9,020 nucleotides of DNA from Paracoccaceae bacterium (GTDB lineage: Bacteria > Pseudomonadota > Alphaproteobacteria > Rhodobacterales > Rhodobacteraceae). Shown one piece after another: positions 1 to 6,158 of the stretch. Where the stretch lies: contig JAPOSK010000100.1 of assembly GCA_026709725.1 (NCBI GenBank), positions 1-9,020 on the forward strand, written 5' to 3'. A program made the position numbers and the translations under genes. Position 1 is the first letter of the stretch; each line of letters begins with the position of its first letter. Below the pieces are notes generated by a model. It saw only the letters and a list, made by a program, of their open reading frames with translations, searched no databases and was not told the DNA's origin.

Positions 1-1
1 C

Positions 2-121
2 AGCGTGGCGCGCTTGCTGAACCTGCTCGAAGCCGGCGGAATCATCGAAAAAATGTGGCCCGGAAAAGGCCGCCGCGCCTCCATCTACTTCTTTCCCGAG
101 TTGTTAAAAATTATTGGGTAG
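2..121 (+). CDS. C-terminal end of an upstream protein, winged-helix-like (possibly Fic family)
   Basis: The open frame enters from the left edge and ends at TAG 119-121, giving 39 residues: a helix-like stretch (SVARLLNLLEAGGIIEK), then GKGRRASIYFF and PELLKIIG. A recognition-type helix, a basic 'GKGRR' turn, a beta strand and a final helix ending in ELL-I is what the C-terminal winged helix of many Fic-family AMP transferases looks like, and Fic genes often lie beside restriction systems. The catalytic Fic motif would lie outside the window, so this is only a guess from the tail; any winged-helix regulator would fit. The mod promoter lies about 57 bases downstream, so this gene probably belongs to another transcription unit. 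Confidence 0.45.
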   Translation, partial: SVARLLNLLEAGGIIEKMWPGKGRRASIYFFPELLKIIG

Positions 122-160
122 CGGAAGGCAACGCGCAGCCAAAACCACGGCAGAATTAAT

Positions 161-176
161 CCGCCCTGTCCGGCGG
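161..176. promoter_or_regulatory. Short GC-rich dyad just upstream of the mod -35 box
   Basis: CCGCC (161-165) and GGCGG (172-176) form a perfect 5-bp inverted repeat with a 6-base loop, ending two bases before the -35 hexamer. It has no T-run after it, so it is a poor terminator. The position would suit an operator, but a 5-bp GC dyad can arise by chance in DNA of this composition. Confidence 0.2.
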
Positions 177-178
177 TG

Positions 179-205
179 TTGACACTGCAGAATCTGTTGT
201 ATAAT
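179..205 (+). promoter_or_regulatory. Near-consensus sigma70 promoter of mod, predicted leaderless start
   Basis: A perfect -35 box TTGACA (179-184) is followed after a 15-bp spacer by a perfect -10 box TATAAT (200-205). The spacer is two bases shorter than ideal. The predicted transcription start, about 7 bases after the -10 box, falls on the ATG at 212. There is no Shine-Dalgarno sequence; the bases between the -10 box and the ATG are six Cs. A leaderless mRNA is therefore likely, and the earlier in-frame GTG at 176 would lie upstream of the transcript. The spacer carries the palindrome CTGCAG (185-190). Confidence 0.7.
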
Positions 206-211
206 CCCCCC

Positions 212-2791
212 ATGCCTCCCGCCAAGAAGCGCAAGAATATTCAGTCCTATCGCCACGCCGGGGAGAAGCGGGCGAACAACCCCCCGGTCGGCCTGGTGAC
301 CCCGCAGACCGACCCGGACGCCGGGCAGAAGCGGACTTGGGCCTACGACCCGCACATTGGTCCGGCGTTGCAGTGGACCGGCAAGGCCGAGCGGACTTCG
401 TTTGCGGTGCCGACGGTGTCGCTGCATGTGCATGAGCGCATTGAGGCGCGGACGATTATTGAGGCGGTCAGGAAGACCAACGGCGAGACCAACGGTGTGC
501 AAACGCCGCTTTTTGCATCATCAGAACAAAACCCGCCGTTGCGCGAGGCGGTGGAGTTTTACCGCCACCGTCACAACTGGAGCAACCGTCTCATCGCCGG
601 CGACAGTTTGCTGGTGATGAATTCGTTGCTGGAAAAGGAGGGCATGGGCGGCAAGGTGCAGTGCGTTTATATGGACCCGCCGTATGGCATTAAATACGGC
701 GGCAACTTTCAGCCGTTTGTCGGCAAGCGCGATGTGAAGGACGGCGCCGACTCTGATTTAACCCGCGAGCCGGAAATGATTCGCGCGTTCCGCGACACTT
801 GGGAGTTGGGGATTCATTCCTATCTTTCCTATATGCGCGACCGGCTGTTGTTGGCGCGCGAGTTGTTGAACGACAGCGGCTCGTGCTTCGTGCAGATTTC
901 GGATGAGAATGTGCATCTGGTGCGGAACTTGATGGACGAGGTTTTTGGAGCGGGGAATTTTGTGAGTTTGATTCCATTCAGGACCAAAACCGGTCGCTTG
1001 GGCTCCACCCACTTGGACAGCGTATTTGACTTTCTCATTTGGTATGCGAAAGATGCAAAAACAATGAAATACCGTGAACTATTCACAGAAAAAACTGTGG
1101 AGGGCGATGCGATATGGTCTTTCTTTGAATCGGGTAACGCCGAGCGCAGAAGGATGACTAGGGAGGAAAAAAATAACCACTCCTTGCTTCCCAAAGGTGG
1201 AAAAGTTTTTCGCCTGCGGTCGCTGGCGCCTGTTGGCCATAACGCCAATGCAGTTTTCAATATTGAATTCAACGGCAAGGTATATGGCCCTCCTGGCCCG
1301 AAAGGAAGACAAAGTTGGACCACGAATAAAAAAGGTGTTGGCAGGCTAATCGAAGCAAATCGAATCATGCCTGTCAGCAATCATCTGGAATATATCTATT
1401 ACCATGATGATTTCCCTTACACTGCAATTAGCAACAATTGGAGTGAGACCAGGGGCGCATCTGATAAGAGATACGTCGTTCAAACCGATGCGGAAATCAT
1501 CCAGCGTTGCCTGCTGATGACCACCGACCCCGGTGATTTGGTCTTCGACCCGACTTGCGGCAGCGGCACCACCGCCTTCGTTGCCGAGCAATGGGGCCGC
1601 CGCTGGCTCACCTGCGACACTTCGCGCGTCGCCGTCACCCTCGCCAAGCAGCGCCTGATGACGGCGGTGTTTGACTATTACAAACTGGCGCACCCGGACC
1701 AGGGCATCGGCAGCGGTTTTCAATACAAAACCGTGCCGCACATCACCCTGAAAAGCATCGCCAACGACGAGCCGCCGGCCACCGAGACGCTGTACGACCA
1801 ACCGCTAAAAGATTCCGGCAAAGCGCGCGTCACCGGCCCCTTCACCGTGGAAGCGGTGCCGGCGCCGAGGGTGAAGTCCATCGCCGAGCCAGAGGTTGCG
1901 CCCGCGGACGAACCGGCGCCGGTGGACAACTCCATTGCGCGCGAGGGTGAAACTCTGCGGCAGGAGGAATGGCGCGACGAACTGGAAAAATCCGGCGTGC
2001 GCGGCAAAGCCGGGCAGCGAATTATGTTCTCGCGGGTGGAGTTGTTCCCCGGCCGCCACCTGCACGCCACCGCCGAAACCCGCCCCGACGACAGCGGCGC
2101 AAACATAACGCGCGAGGCGGCAACCGCCTACAACCCGCAACACGCGGTGATTTGCTTCGGCCCGGAACATGCGCCGCTGGAGCGGCGGATGGTGGAAAGC
2201 GCACTCACCGAAGCCGGCACTTTGCGCGCCCCCAAACCGACCATCATCATCTTCGCCGCTTTTCAATTTGACCCGGAAGCGGCCAAGGACATAGACGAAA
2301 CCAACTGGCCCGGCATGACGCTGCTGAAAGTGCAGATGAACGCCGACATGCAAACCGCCGACCTGCGCAAAAAGCGTCGAGACAGCGACAGTTTCTGGCT
2401 GGTGGGGCAGCCGGATGTGGTGTTGTATCAAATCCGCAAGGGCCCGAACACCGGCAAATGGCGCGCGGAAGTGCGCGGTTTCGATTACTTCGACACCCGC
2501 AGCGGCGAACTGCTGTCCGGCGGCGGCGAGCGGATTGCGATGTGGATGCTGGACACGGATTACGACGGCCGGAGTTTGTATCCGAGGCAGGTGTTCTTCC
2601 CAATGGCAGGGGAAAAAGACGGCTGGTCACGCCTGGCCCGCAACCTGCGCGCGGAGGTTGACGAGGATTTGATTGAGGCGTATCGTGGGGTGGAGTCGCT
2701 GCCGTTTGAGGCTGGTAAGCACCGGCGGGTGGCGGTTAAAATTGTGGACGACCGGGGGGTGGAGAGCCTGCGGGTTTTGGAGGTGGAGTGA
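212..2791 (+). CDS. mod: Type III-like restriction-modification DNA methyltransferase (Mod), adenine-specific, beta class
   Basis: This 859-residue protein should transfer a methyl group from S-adenosylmethionine to an exocyclic amino group, most likely adenine N6, of a short asymmetric site and protect host DNA from the Res subunit at 6159. The catalytic motif DPPY is at residues 155-158 (after VYM) and the SAM-binding motif DPTCGSGTT at 446-454. Motif IV before motif I is the beta-class order. The stretch between them (about 250-430) is the expected target-recognition region. After about residue 540 comes a long extension that includes AVICFGPEHAPLE and FAAFQFDPEAAKD; its role is unclear, but I recall such extensions in large Mod proteins. 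The protein is longer than classical type III Mods of about 650 residues. ATG 212 is preferred over GTG 176 because the promoter overlaps the latter. The stop overlaps the next start by one base. The 3' end is duplicated at 4456-4698. Confidence 0.93.
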   Translation: MPPAKKRKNIQSYRHAGEKRANNPPVGLVTPQTDPDAGQKRTWAYDPHIGPALQWTGKAERTSFAVPTVSLHVHERIEARTIIEAVRKTNGETNGVQTPLFASSEQNPPLREAVEFYRHRHNWSNRLIAGDSLLVMNSLLEKEGMGGKVQCVYMDPPYGIKYGGNFQPFVGKRDVKDGADSDLTREPEMIRAFRDTWELGIHSYLSYMRDRLLLARELLNDSGSCFVQISDENVHLVRNLMDEVFGAGNFVSLIPFRTKTGRLGSTHLDSVFDFLIWYAKDAKTMKYRELFTEKTVEGDAIWSFFESGNAERRRMTREEKNNHSLLPKGGKVFRLRSLAPVGHNANAVFNIEFNGKVYGPPGPKGRQSWTTNKKGVGRLIEANRIMPVSNHLEYIYYHDDFPYTAISNNWSETRGASDKRYVVQTDAEIIQRCLLMTTDPGDLVFDPTCGSGTTAFVAEQWGRRWLTCDTSRVAVTLAKQRLMTAVFDYYKLAHPDQGIGSGFQYKTVPHITLKSIANDEPPATETLYDQPLKDSGKARVTGPFTVEAVPAPRVKSIAEPEVAPADEPAPVDNSIAREGETLRQEEWRDELEKSGVRGKAGQRIMFSRVELFPGRHLHATAETRPDDSGANITREAATAYNPQHAVICFGPEHAPLERRMVESALTEAGTLRAPKPTIIIFAAFQFDPEAAKDIDETNWPGMTLLKVQMNADMQTADLRKKRRDSDSFWLVGQPDVVLYQIRKGPNTGKWRAEVRGFDYFDTRSGELLSGGGERIAMWMLDTDYDGRSLYPRQVFFPMAGEKDGWSRLARNLRAEVDEDLIEAYRGVESLPFEAGKHRRVAVKIVDDRGVESLRVLEVE
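960..1500 (+). other. AT-rich target-recognition segment inside mod
   Basis: Between the two catalytic motifs the composition of mod drops sharply. Hand counts give about 35 % GC for 1021-1080 and 33 % for 1381-1440, against about 77 % for 2041-2100 and 63 % for 1501-1560. The edges, near 960 and 1500, are intermediate at about 50 %. In beta-class methyltransferases this interval holds the target-recognition domain, so the change fits replacement of the specificity part by recombination. The reading frame stays open throughout. Confidence 0.55.
2541..2791 (+). repeat. 3' end of mod, the intact copy of a degenerate direct repeat
   Basis: This segment encodes the last 83 or so residues of Mod, starting within MWMLDTDYDGRSLYP. 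It aligns almost end to end with 4456-4698 in the same orientation, at roughly 80 % identity by eye. The second copy has two single-base losses and one in-frame 6-base loss. Upstream of 2541 the similarity stops abruptly. Confidence 0.9.
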
Positions 2792-3690
2792 TGGCCAAAT
2801 CACAATCAGAAAAATACGGAGGGGATTGGACTAAGCGCAAGTTAGAGATGTTGCGCGCGTATCTTAACGCCTACACGACGGCTTTGAAAAACAAGCCGTT
2901 TAAGTTGTTGTATATAGACGCTTTTGCGGGCACAGGAAGCGTTGAATTGCCGGCAAAAGGCATCGATGGCACTCGGGAAATTGTCCAATTCGTCGACGAT
3001 TCTGCCAGAGATGTTATCGAGGGTTCTGCCATGATTGCGACCAAAATCTATAATAAGAAATTCGATGAACTAATTTTCATTGAACAAAACAAGAAACGGT
3101 GTCAAGACCTTAAGGCACTTGCCAAGCGGTATGCCTCCAGAAATATCCGCGTCAAACAAGCCGAGGCGAATGCCTTTTTGGTGGAACTTTGCCAGTCTTG
3201 GCAAGCGGAACGTGGCGCCAGTTGGAGGGGCGTGCTGTTTTTGGATCCATTCGGCGCACAGGTTAAGTGGACAACTATCGAATCCATTGCAAATACGAAA
3301 GCTATGGATATGTGGATCTGGATTCCTGTTTCGGGGCTTTCCAGAATGTTGCCCGTGGACAAAAAGCCAGAAGATATTTCTGGAACATTGGCGCAGACGC
3401 TGGACAAAGTATTCGGCGGTGCCCATCGGGAGAAATTTTATAAAATTCAGATTGATCTCTTTCAAGAGCCGCGCTCTAGTAGGGCCCGCGGCGTAGAAAT
3501 GATCAGAACAGTGTACAAGGATCAGTTGTGGGATGTTTTTGGGGCGCGTCTCCTGAAAGATTCGCGACTTTTCTATAATGATAAAGGCTCGCCGTCTTTT
3601 GAGTTCGTTTTTTGCACAGGAAGTGAGAACGAAAAGGCGATAACGCTTGCTCACAAAATCGCATCGCATATAATAAAAGCAAAGGAGTAA
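2791..3690 (+). CDS. tcmP: Three-Cys-motif partner protein (TcmP-like)
   Basis: This 299-residue protein fits the TcmP family, named for its association with a three-cysteine-motif protein, which is indeed the next gene. Family hallmarks are the N-terminal [18 protein letters not shown] segment, YIDAFAGTG (D43 to G49) and FLDPFG (D152 to G155), followed by [10 protein letters not shown]. The glycine-rich DAFAGTG and the DPFG motif resemble motifs I and IV of SAM-dependent methyltransferases, so a Rossmann methyltransferase-like fold is plausible, though activity is unproven. ATG 2791 overlaps the mod stop in TGATG, and GGAGG at 2779-2783 gives a good ribosome site, so translation is probably coupled to mod; GTG 2788 directly before is not needed. 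The gene is AT-richer than mod (about 43 % GC in 3601-3660), as expected for imported cargo. Its biochemical role is not known to me. Confidence 0.85.
   Translation: MAKSQSEKYGGDWTKRKLEMLRAYLNAYTTALKNKPFKLLYIDAFAGTGSVELPAKGIDGTREIVQFVDDSARDVIEGSAMIATKIYNKKFDELIFIEQNKKRCQDLKALAKRYASRNIRVKQAEANAFLVELCQSWQAERGASWRGVLFLDPFGAQVKWTTIESIANTKAMDMWIWIPVSGLSRMLPVDKKPEDISGTLAQTLDKVFGGAHREKFYKIQIDLFQEPRSSRARGVEMIRTVYKDQLWDVFGARLLKDSRLFYNDKGSPSFEFVFCTGSENEKAITLAHKIASHIIKAKE
3647..3674 (+). promoter_or_regulatory. Possible internal promoter before the DUF5131 gene
   Basis: A perfect TATAAT (3669-3674) at the end of the tcmP-like gene has a weak -35 candidate, TTGCTC (3647-3652), 16 bp upstream. A start near 3681 would give a very short leader beginning at the ribosome site AAGGAG (3682-3687). 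Only three of six -35 bases match. Two other TATAAT strings occur inside the same gene without a nearby start codon, so chance is a real possibility. Confidence 0.3.
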
Positions 3691-3695
3691 AAATA

Positions 3696-4439
3696 ATGGC
3701 GCAACCCTCTAAAATAGAGTGGACGGACTCCACTTGGAATCCAGTCACCGGCTGCACAAAAATCAGCCATGGCTGTAAGTACTGCTATGCAGAGCGCATG
3801 GCCAAACGCCTCCAACTTGCCGGTGTTAAAAAGTATAAGGACGGCTTCCAAGTGGCCGTTCACACGAGCGCCTTGGATGAGCCAACTCGGTGGAAAAAGC
3901 CGAGAATGGTTTTCGTCAATTCCATGAGCGATTTGTTTCACAAAGATGTGACTACGGATTTTATTCTTTCCGTGTTTCACATCATGAATCAATCGCCGCA
4001 GCACATTTTTCAGGTGCTGACCAAGCGCCCGGGCCGTGTGTTGAAAATCAACAGAAAATTGCCTTGGACTCAAAATATCTGGATGGGAACCAGCATTGAG
4101 TCGGAGAGATGGCAGTCGCGCTTGGACGACCTCAAAAACACCAACGCGTACGTCAAATTTCTGTCCTTGGAGCCGCTTTTGGGCCCGTTGCCTAATCTCG
4201 ACCTTGACGGCATTGACTGGGTTATCGTGGGCGGTGAATCCGGTCCGAAAGCAAGGCCCATGTGCATTGAATGGGTCAGGGAAATCCGGGATATGTGCAT
4301 TGAAAAGAAAACCCCGTTCTTTTTCAAGCAATGGGGTGGTGTTTTCAAAAAGCGCACCGGACGGACTCTGGACGGTAGAGTTTGGAATCAATTCCCTGCT
4401 ACCATGCGGAGGCAATTCCGTTGCAGGAAAACATCGTGA
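3696..4439 (+). CDS. DUF5131 / phage Gp37-Gp68 family protein (three-Cys-motif protein)
   Basis: This 247-residue protein has the full set of family blocks in order: WNPVTGC near the N-terminus, [63 protein letters not shown] and PFFFKQWGG near the end. The cysteines C20, C27 and C30 form C-x6-C-x2-C; such a cluster suggests iron-sulfur binding, and the family is thought to be related to radical-SAM enzymes, although its spacing is not the classical C-x3-C-x2-C. The reaction is not known to me. It follows the TcmP-like gene by five bases, with a strong AAGGAG (3682-3687) eight bases before the ATG, and the two probably work together, perhaps in modification of a nucleic acid or protein. The length and the [11 protein letters not shown] ending look complete. 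Sixteen bases after the stop the mod-tail relic begins. Confidence 0.88.
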   Translation: MAQPSKIEWTDSTWNPVTGCTKISHGCKYCYAERMAKRLQLAGVKKYKDGFQVAVHTSALDEPTRWKKPRMVFVNSMSDLFHKDVTTDFILSVFHIMNQSPQHIFQVLTKRPGRVLKINRKLPWTQNIWMGTSIESERWQSRLDDLKNTNAYVKFLSLEPLLGPLPNLDLDGIDWVIVGGESGPKARPMCIEWVREIRDMCIEKKTPFFFKQWGGVFKKRTGRTLDGRVWNQFPATMRRQFRCRKTS

Positions 4440-4455
4440 CATTCAAAAAACACCC

Positions 4456-4698
4456 TGTGGATGCTGGGCACTGGCCACGACGGTCGGAGTTTGTATCCGA
4501 GGCGGGTGTTCTTCCCGATGGCGGGGAAAAACATGGCAAGTCACGCTTAGCCCACAACCTGCAGGCGGAGGTTGACGAGGATTCGATTGAGGTATATCGT
4601 GGGGTGGGACGTGGCCGTTTGAGGCTGGACAACCCCGGCGGGTGGCGGTTAAAATCGTGGATAATTGGGGTCTGCGGGTTGTTGACTTGCCTGAATAG
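4456..4698 (+). pseudogene. Frameshifted relic of a second mod gene, 3' end only
   Basis: The segment matches the last ~83 codons of mod (2541-2791) but is broken. The first frame reads LWML..HDGRSLYPRRVFFPMAGK; a lost base near 4525 then moves it to SRLAHNLQAEVDEDSIEVY; another lost base near 4608 moves it to PFEAGQPRRVAVKIVDNWG and the end LRVVDLPE, stop TAG 4696-4698. The intact gene reads PFEAGKHRRVAVKIVDDRG and ends LRVLEVE. The different terminal residues and ~20 % divergence mean this is not a fresh duplication but the tail of a related, distinct mod allele. It is the only part of the 280-base interval between the DUF5131 gene and the next gene with recognisable origin. Its last bases also form the promoter of the following operon, which may explain why it has been kept. 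Confidence 0.88.
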
Positions 4699-4711
4699 GC
4701 AGAGGTATAAT
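4682..4711 (+). promoter_or_regulatory. Near-consensus sigma70 promoter of the winged-helix / HEPN / res operon
   Basis: TTGACT (4682-4687, five of six consensus bases) and a perfect TATAAT (4706-4711) are separated by 18 bp. The predicted start, about 4718, lies at or one to two bases before ATG 4720, so this transcript too is probably leaderless; no Shine-Dalgarno sequence precedes the ATG. The -35 box lies inside the mod-tail relic. The later genes of this unit follow after gaps of 1 and 40 bases, so this promoter probably also supplies Res. Confidence 0.68.
4688..4701. promoter_or_regulatory. Dyad in the promoter spacer, possible operator
   Basis: TGCCT-GAAT-AGGCA is a perfect 5-bp inverted repeat with a 4-base centre lying wholly between the -35 and -10 boxes. 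A repressor bound here would block RNA polymerase, and the winged-helix-like product of the first gene is a natural candidate for autoregulation. The relic's stop codon falls within the dyad. The evidence is position and symmetry only. Confidence 0.35.
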
Positions 4712-4719
4712 TGGACATT

Positions 4720-5295
4720 ATGGACTACGAAAAACTGAAAACTGAAATCGACGCGATTGTGAAAATCGTGGAAAGCGTGCCGGAAAATCTCCGAGTGAAA
4801 TGCTTCGAGATTCTCTTGAAGAATTACTTGGTTTCCTTAGACGCAAGCCATCCCGATGATACTGGCGGCCCGAGCGCGCGCCCAATCGCAAGCACCAACA
4901 TTCCTTCCGATAGAGAGGTTGTCATGCGCCAGATTGGCGTAACCGAAAAGGAATTGTCTGATATTCTTGTCTTTGATGGCAGCGAAATTCATTTCATATC
5001 TGAGCCTAATGCTAAGAGCAAAGCCCACCGTGTGGTACAGTGGGCGCTTCTCTTGGCGCTCCGGAATGCCTTAACTTCTGATAAGGGGGATCTCCGCGTG
5101 GACCCCGAGGCTCTTCGCTCTATTTGCCAAGATAAAGGATGCTACGACGCGAAGAATTTTTGGGGAACTCTTAAATCCTCGACCCACGCCCCTCTGTTTG
5201 CTGGTCGCTTGCAATCCCAAGGCGACGCCCGTGTCCTTTCGCCTAAGGGCAAAGCTGCCCTTAAAGATCTGATTCGGGAATTGGCCGGACAGTGA
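4720..5295 (+). CDS. Unrecognised 191-residue protein, winged-helix-like C-terminal half
   Basis: I do not recognise a named family. Three parts can be seen: a helical N-terminus (residues 1-40, with EKLKTEIDAIVKIVESV and CFEILLKNYL), a short polar, proline- and serine-containing linker (about 43-65), and a C-terminal half that looks like one or two winged helices. The latter includes VTEKELSDILVF, a helix QWALLLALRNAL, a recognition-type segment EALRSICQDKGCYDAKNFW and a closing SPKGKAALKDLIREL, reminiscent of DNA-binding regulators. No catalytic motif, signal peptide or membrane segment is evident. ATG 4720 is preferred over TTG 4711, which overlaps the -10 box. The next start lies one base beyond this stop, so the two products are probably made together; a partner, sensor, antitoxin or autorepressor role for the HEPN-like protein is an inference. 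The gene is AT-richer than mod and res. Confidence 0.75.
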   Translation: MDYEKLKTEIDAIVKIVESVPENLRVKCFEILLKNYLVSLDASHPDDTGGPSARPIASTNIPSDREVVMRQIGVTEKELSDILVFDGSEIHFISEPNAKSKAHRVVQWALLLALRNALTSDKGDLRVDPEALRSICQDKGCYDAKNFWGTLKSSTHAPLFAGRLQSQGDARVLSPKGKAALKDLIRELAGQ

Positions 5296-5296
5296 G

Positions 5297-6118
5297 ATGA
5301 AAGAAGAGATACTCGAAAAATTGAATAATTTTCGAGATGACCTGATGGGTCTCGCTCGTGAATCTCGCGCGAAAAAAGGCAAAATTAAGGAGATTCGAAG
5401 CCGTGCCGAAAAACTTGCCATGCTGTGGGCTGATGAATTGCGTAGCCCCTTGGAGCATAAATTCAAGCTGCCCTTGTCGGATATTTTCGATATGGCAGAG
5501 CAGATGAAGAATCTGTCTCGACTTTCCCAGAAAAATAGCCGGAGGACATCATATCAGAAAGTGCTCGAATCACCGACGCTTCGCGATTTCGGTGTTCGGT
5601 TCATTACTCCGATACAGCAGAACACTTCTATTGTGGAAGTTAATTTTAATTTCCACAAACAGTTTCCGAATCTTCCCAGCGCTCAGGAATCTGAGTATAT
5701 GGGTGAGGCTATTGGCTGCGCCAACGCGAGTTGTTTTCGAGCGGCAGTTGTTATGGGCTGGTGTGCGGCAGTTGATAAAATTCAACAGCACATCGGTCAA
5801 AAACTTGGCTTTGATGAGTTCAATTGCGCTTCTAAGAAGATGAAAGAAGCGGATACAGGAAAATTCAAAAGATGGACAAAAGAATTTTCTATTTCTACAC
5901 TCAGCGGCCTGCAGGAGTTGCATGAGGGTGACTTAATAGATGTGCTGGAATATTTGGAGGTTTTTGACTCTAATCAATCCAAGCGCCTTCACATCTGCCG
6001 CGAATATCGAAATCAAAGCGCCCACCCAGCCGATGCTCATATCGGAGAAGGACACCTTAGGGTTGTTTTCTCCGATATTGAGAAGTTTATATTCAGCAAC
6101 TCCAAAATGAAGCGATGA
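5297..6118 (+). CDS. HEPN-like domain protein, candidate RNase effector
   Basis: This 273-residue protein has a highly charged, probably coiled-coil N-terminus (residues 1-75, with KIKEIRSRAEKLAMLWADEL), a middle part with likely strands (IVEVNFNFHKQF), and a helical C-terminal domain from about 125. That domain starts with a hydrophobic helix (CFRAAVVMGWCAAVDKI, about 146-162) and carries YRNQSAH, where R238 and H243 form the R-x4-H motif of HEPN domains, with N239 after the arginine as is common. HEPN domains with this motif are often metal-independent RNases in toxin-antitoxin, abortive-infection and CRISPR systems. Whether this one cuts RNA is an inference. It starts one base after the preceding stop and lacks a clear ribosome site, so translation is probably coupled. 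About 37 % GC in 5641-5700 against about 60 % in res points to separate origin. A non-catalytic, DUF4145-like binding domain is the main alternative. Confidence 0.7.
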   Translation: MKEEILEKLNNFRDDLMGLARESRAKKGKIKEIRSRAEKLAMLWADELRSPLEHKFKLPLSDIFDMAEQMKNLSRLSQKNSRRTSYQKVLESPTLRDFGVRFITPIQQNTSIVEVNFNFHKQFPNLPSAQESEYMGEAIGCANASCFRAAVVMGWCAAVDKIQQHIGQKLGFDEFNCASKKMKEADTGKFKRWTKEFSISTLSGLQELHEGDLIDVLEYLEVFDSNQSKRLHICREYRNQSAHPADAHIGEGHLRVVFSDIEKFIFSNSKMKR

Positions 6119-6126
6119 TTCGCTTT
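6109..6126 (+). terminator. Weak hairpin at the HEPN-like gene's stop codon, possible attenuator
   Basis: AAGCGA (6110-6115) and TCGCTT (6120-6125) pair perfectly around a TGAT loop, and a G-U pair (6109/6126) can extend the stem to seven. The HEPN-like stop codon TGA lies in the loop, and a short T-rich stretch (to 6130) follows. Stem and T-tract are too weak for an efficient terminator; partial attenuation before res is possible. Confidence 0.35.
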
Positions 6127-6158
6127 CTTTGGTAAGGTCTCGTGATGACGGAGGAGCA

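Noticed and set aside
176..211. Upstream GTG start for mod
   Set aside because: These codons contain the -35 and -10 boxes of the mod promoter, and the family-like N-terminus starts at ATG 212.
2754..2759. G6 run near the mod stop codon as a phase-variation site
   Set aside because: The tract is short, changes only about the last ten residues, and is not kept in the relic copy.
3049..3054. TATAAT inside the tcmP-like gene (another lies near 3572)
   Set aside because: No convincing -35 box and no start codon follows at a useful distance; such strings are expected by chance in AT-richer DNA.
3651..4442. Minus-strand frame of 263 codons opposite the DUF5131 gene
   Set aside because: The + strand encodes a clear DUF5131 family protein with a strong ribosome site. 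The opposite product has no recognisable feature.
4382..4738. 118-codon + strand frame running from the DUF5131 end through the mod relic
   Set aside because: It overlaps the DUF5131 gene out of frame and includes only one of the relic's three frame segments, so it is read-through of a pseudogene.
6129..6158. Upstream TTG start for res
   Set aside because: ATG 6159 has a GGAGG just before it; TTG 6129 has no ribosome site and adds residues with no family resemblance.
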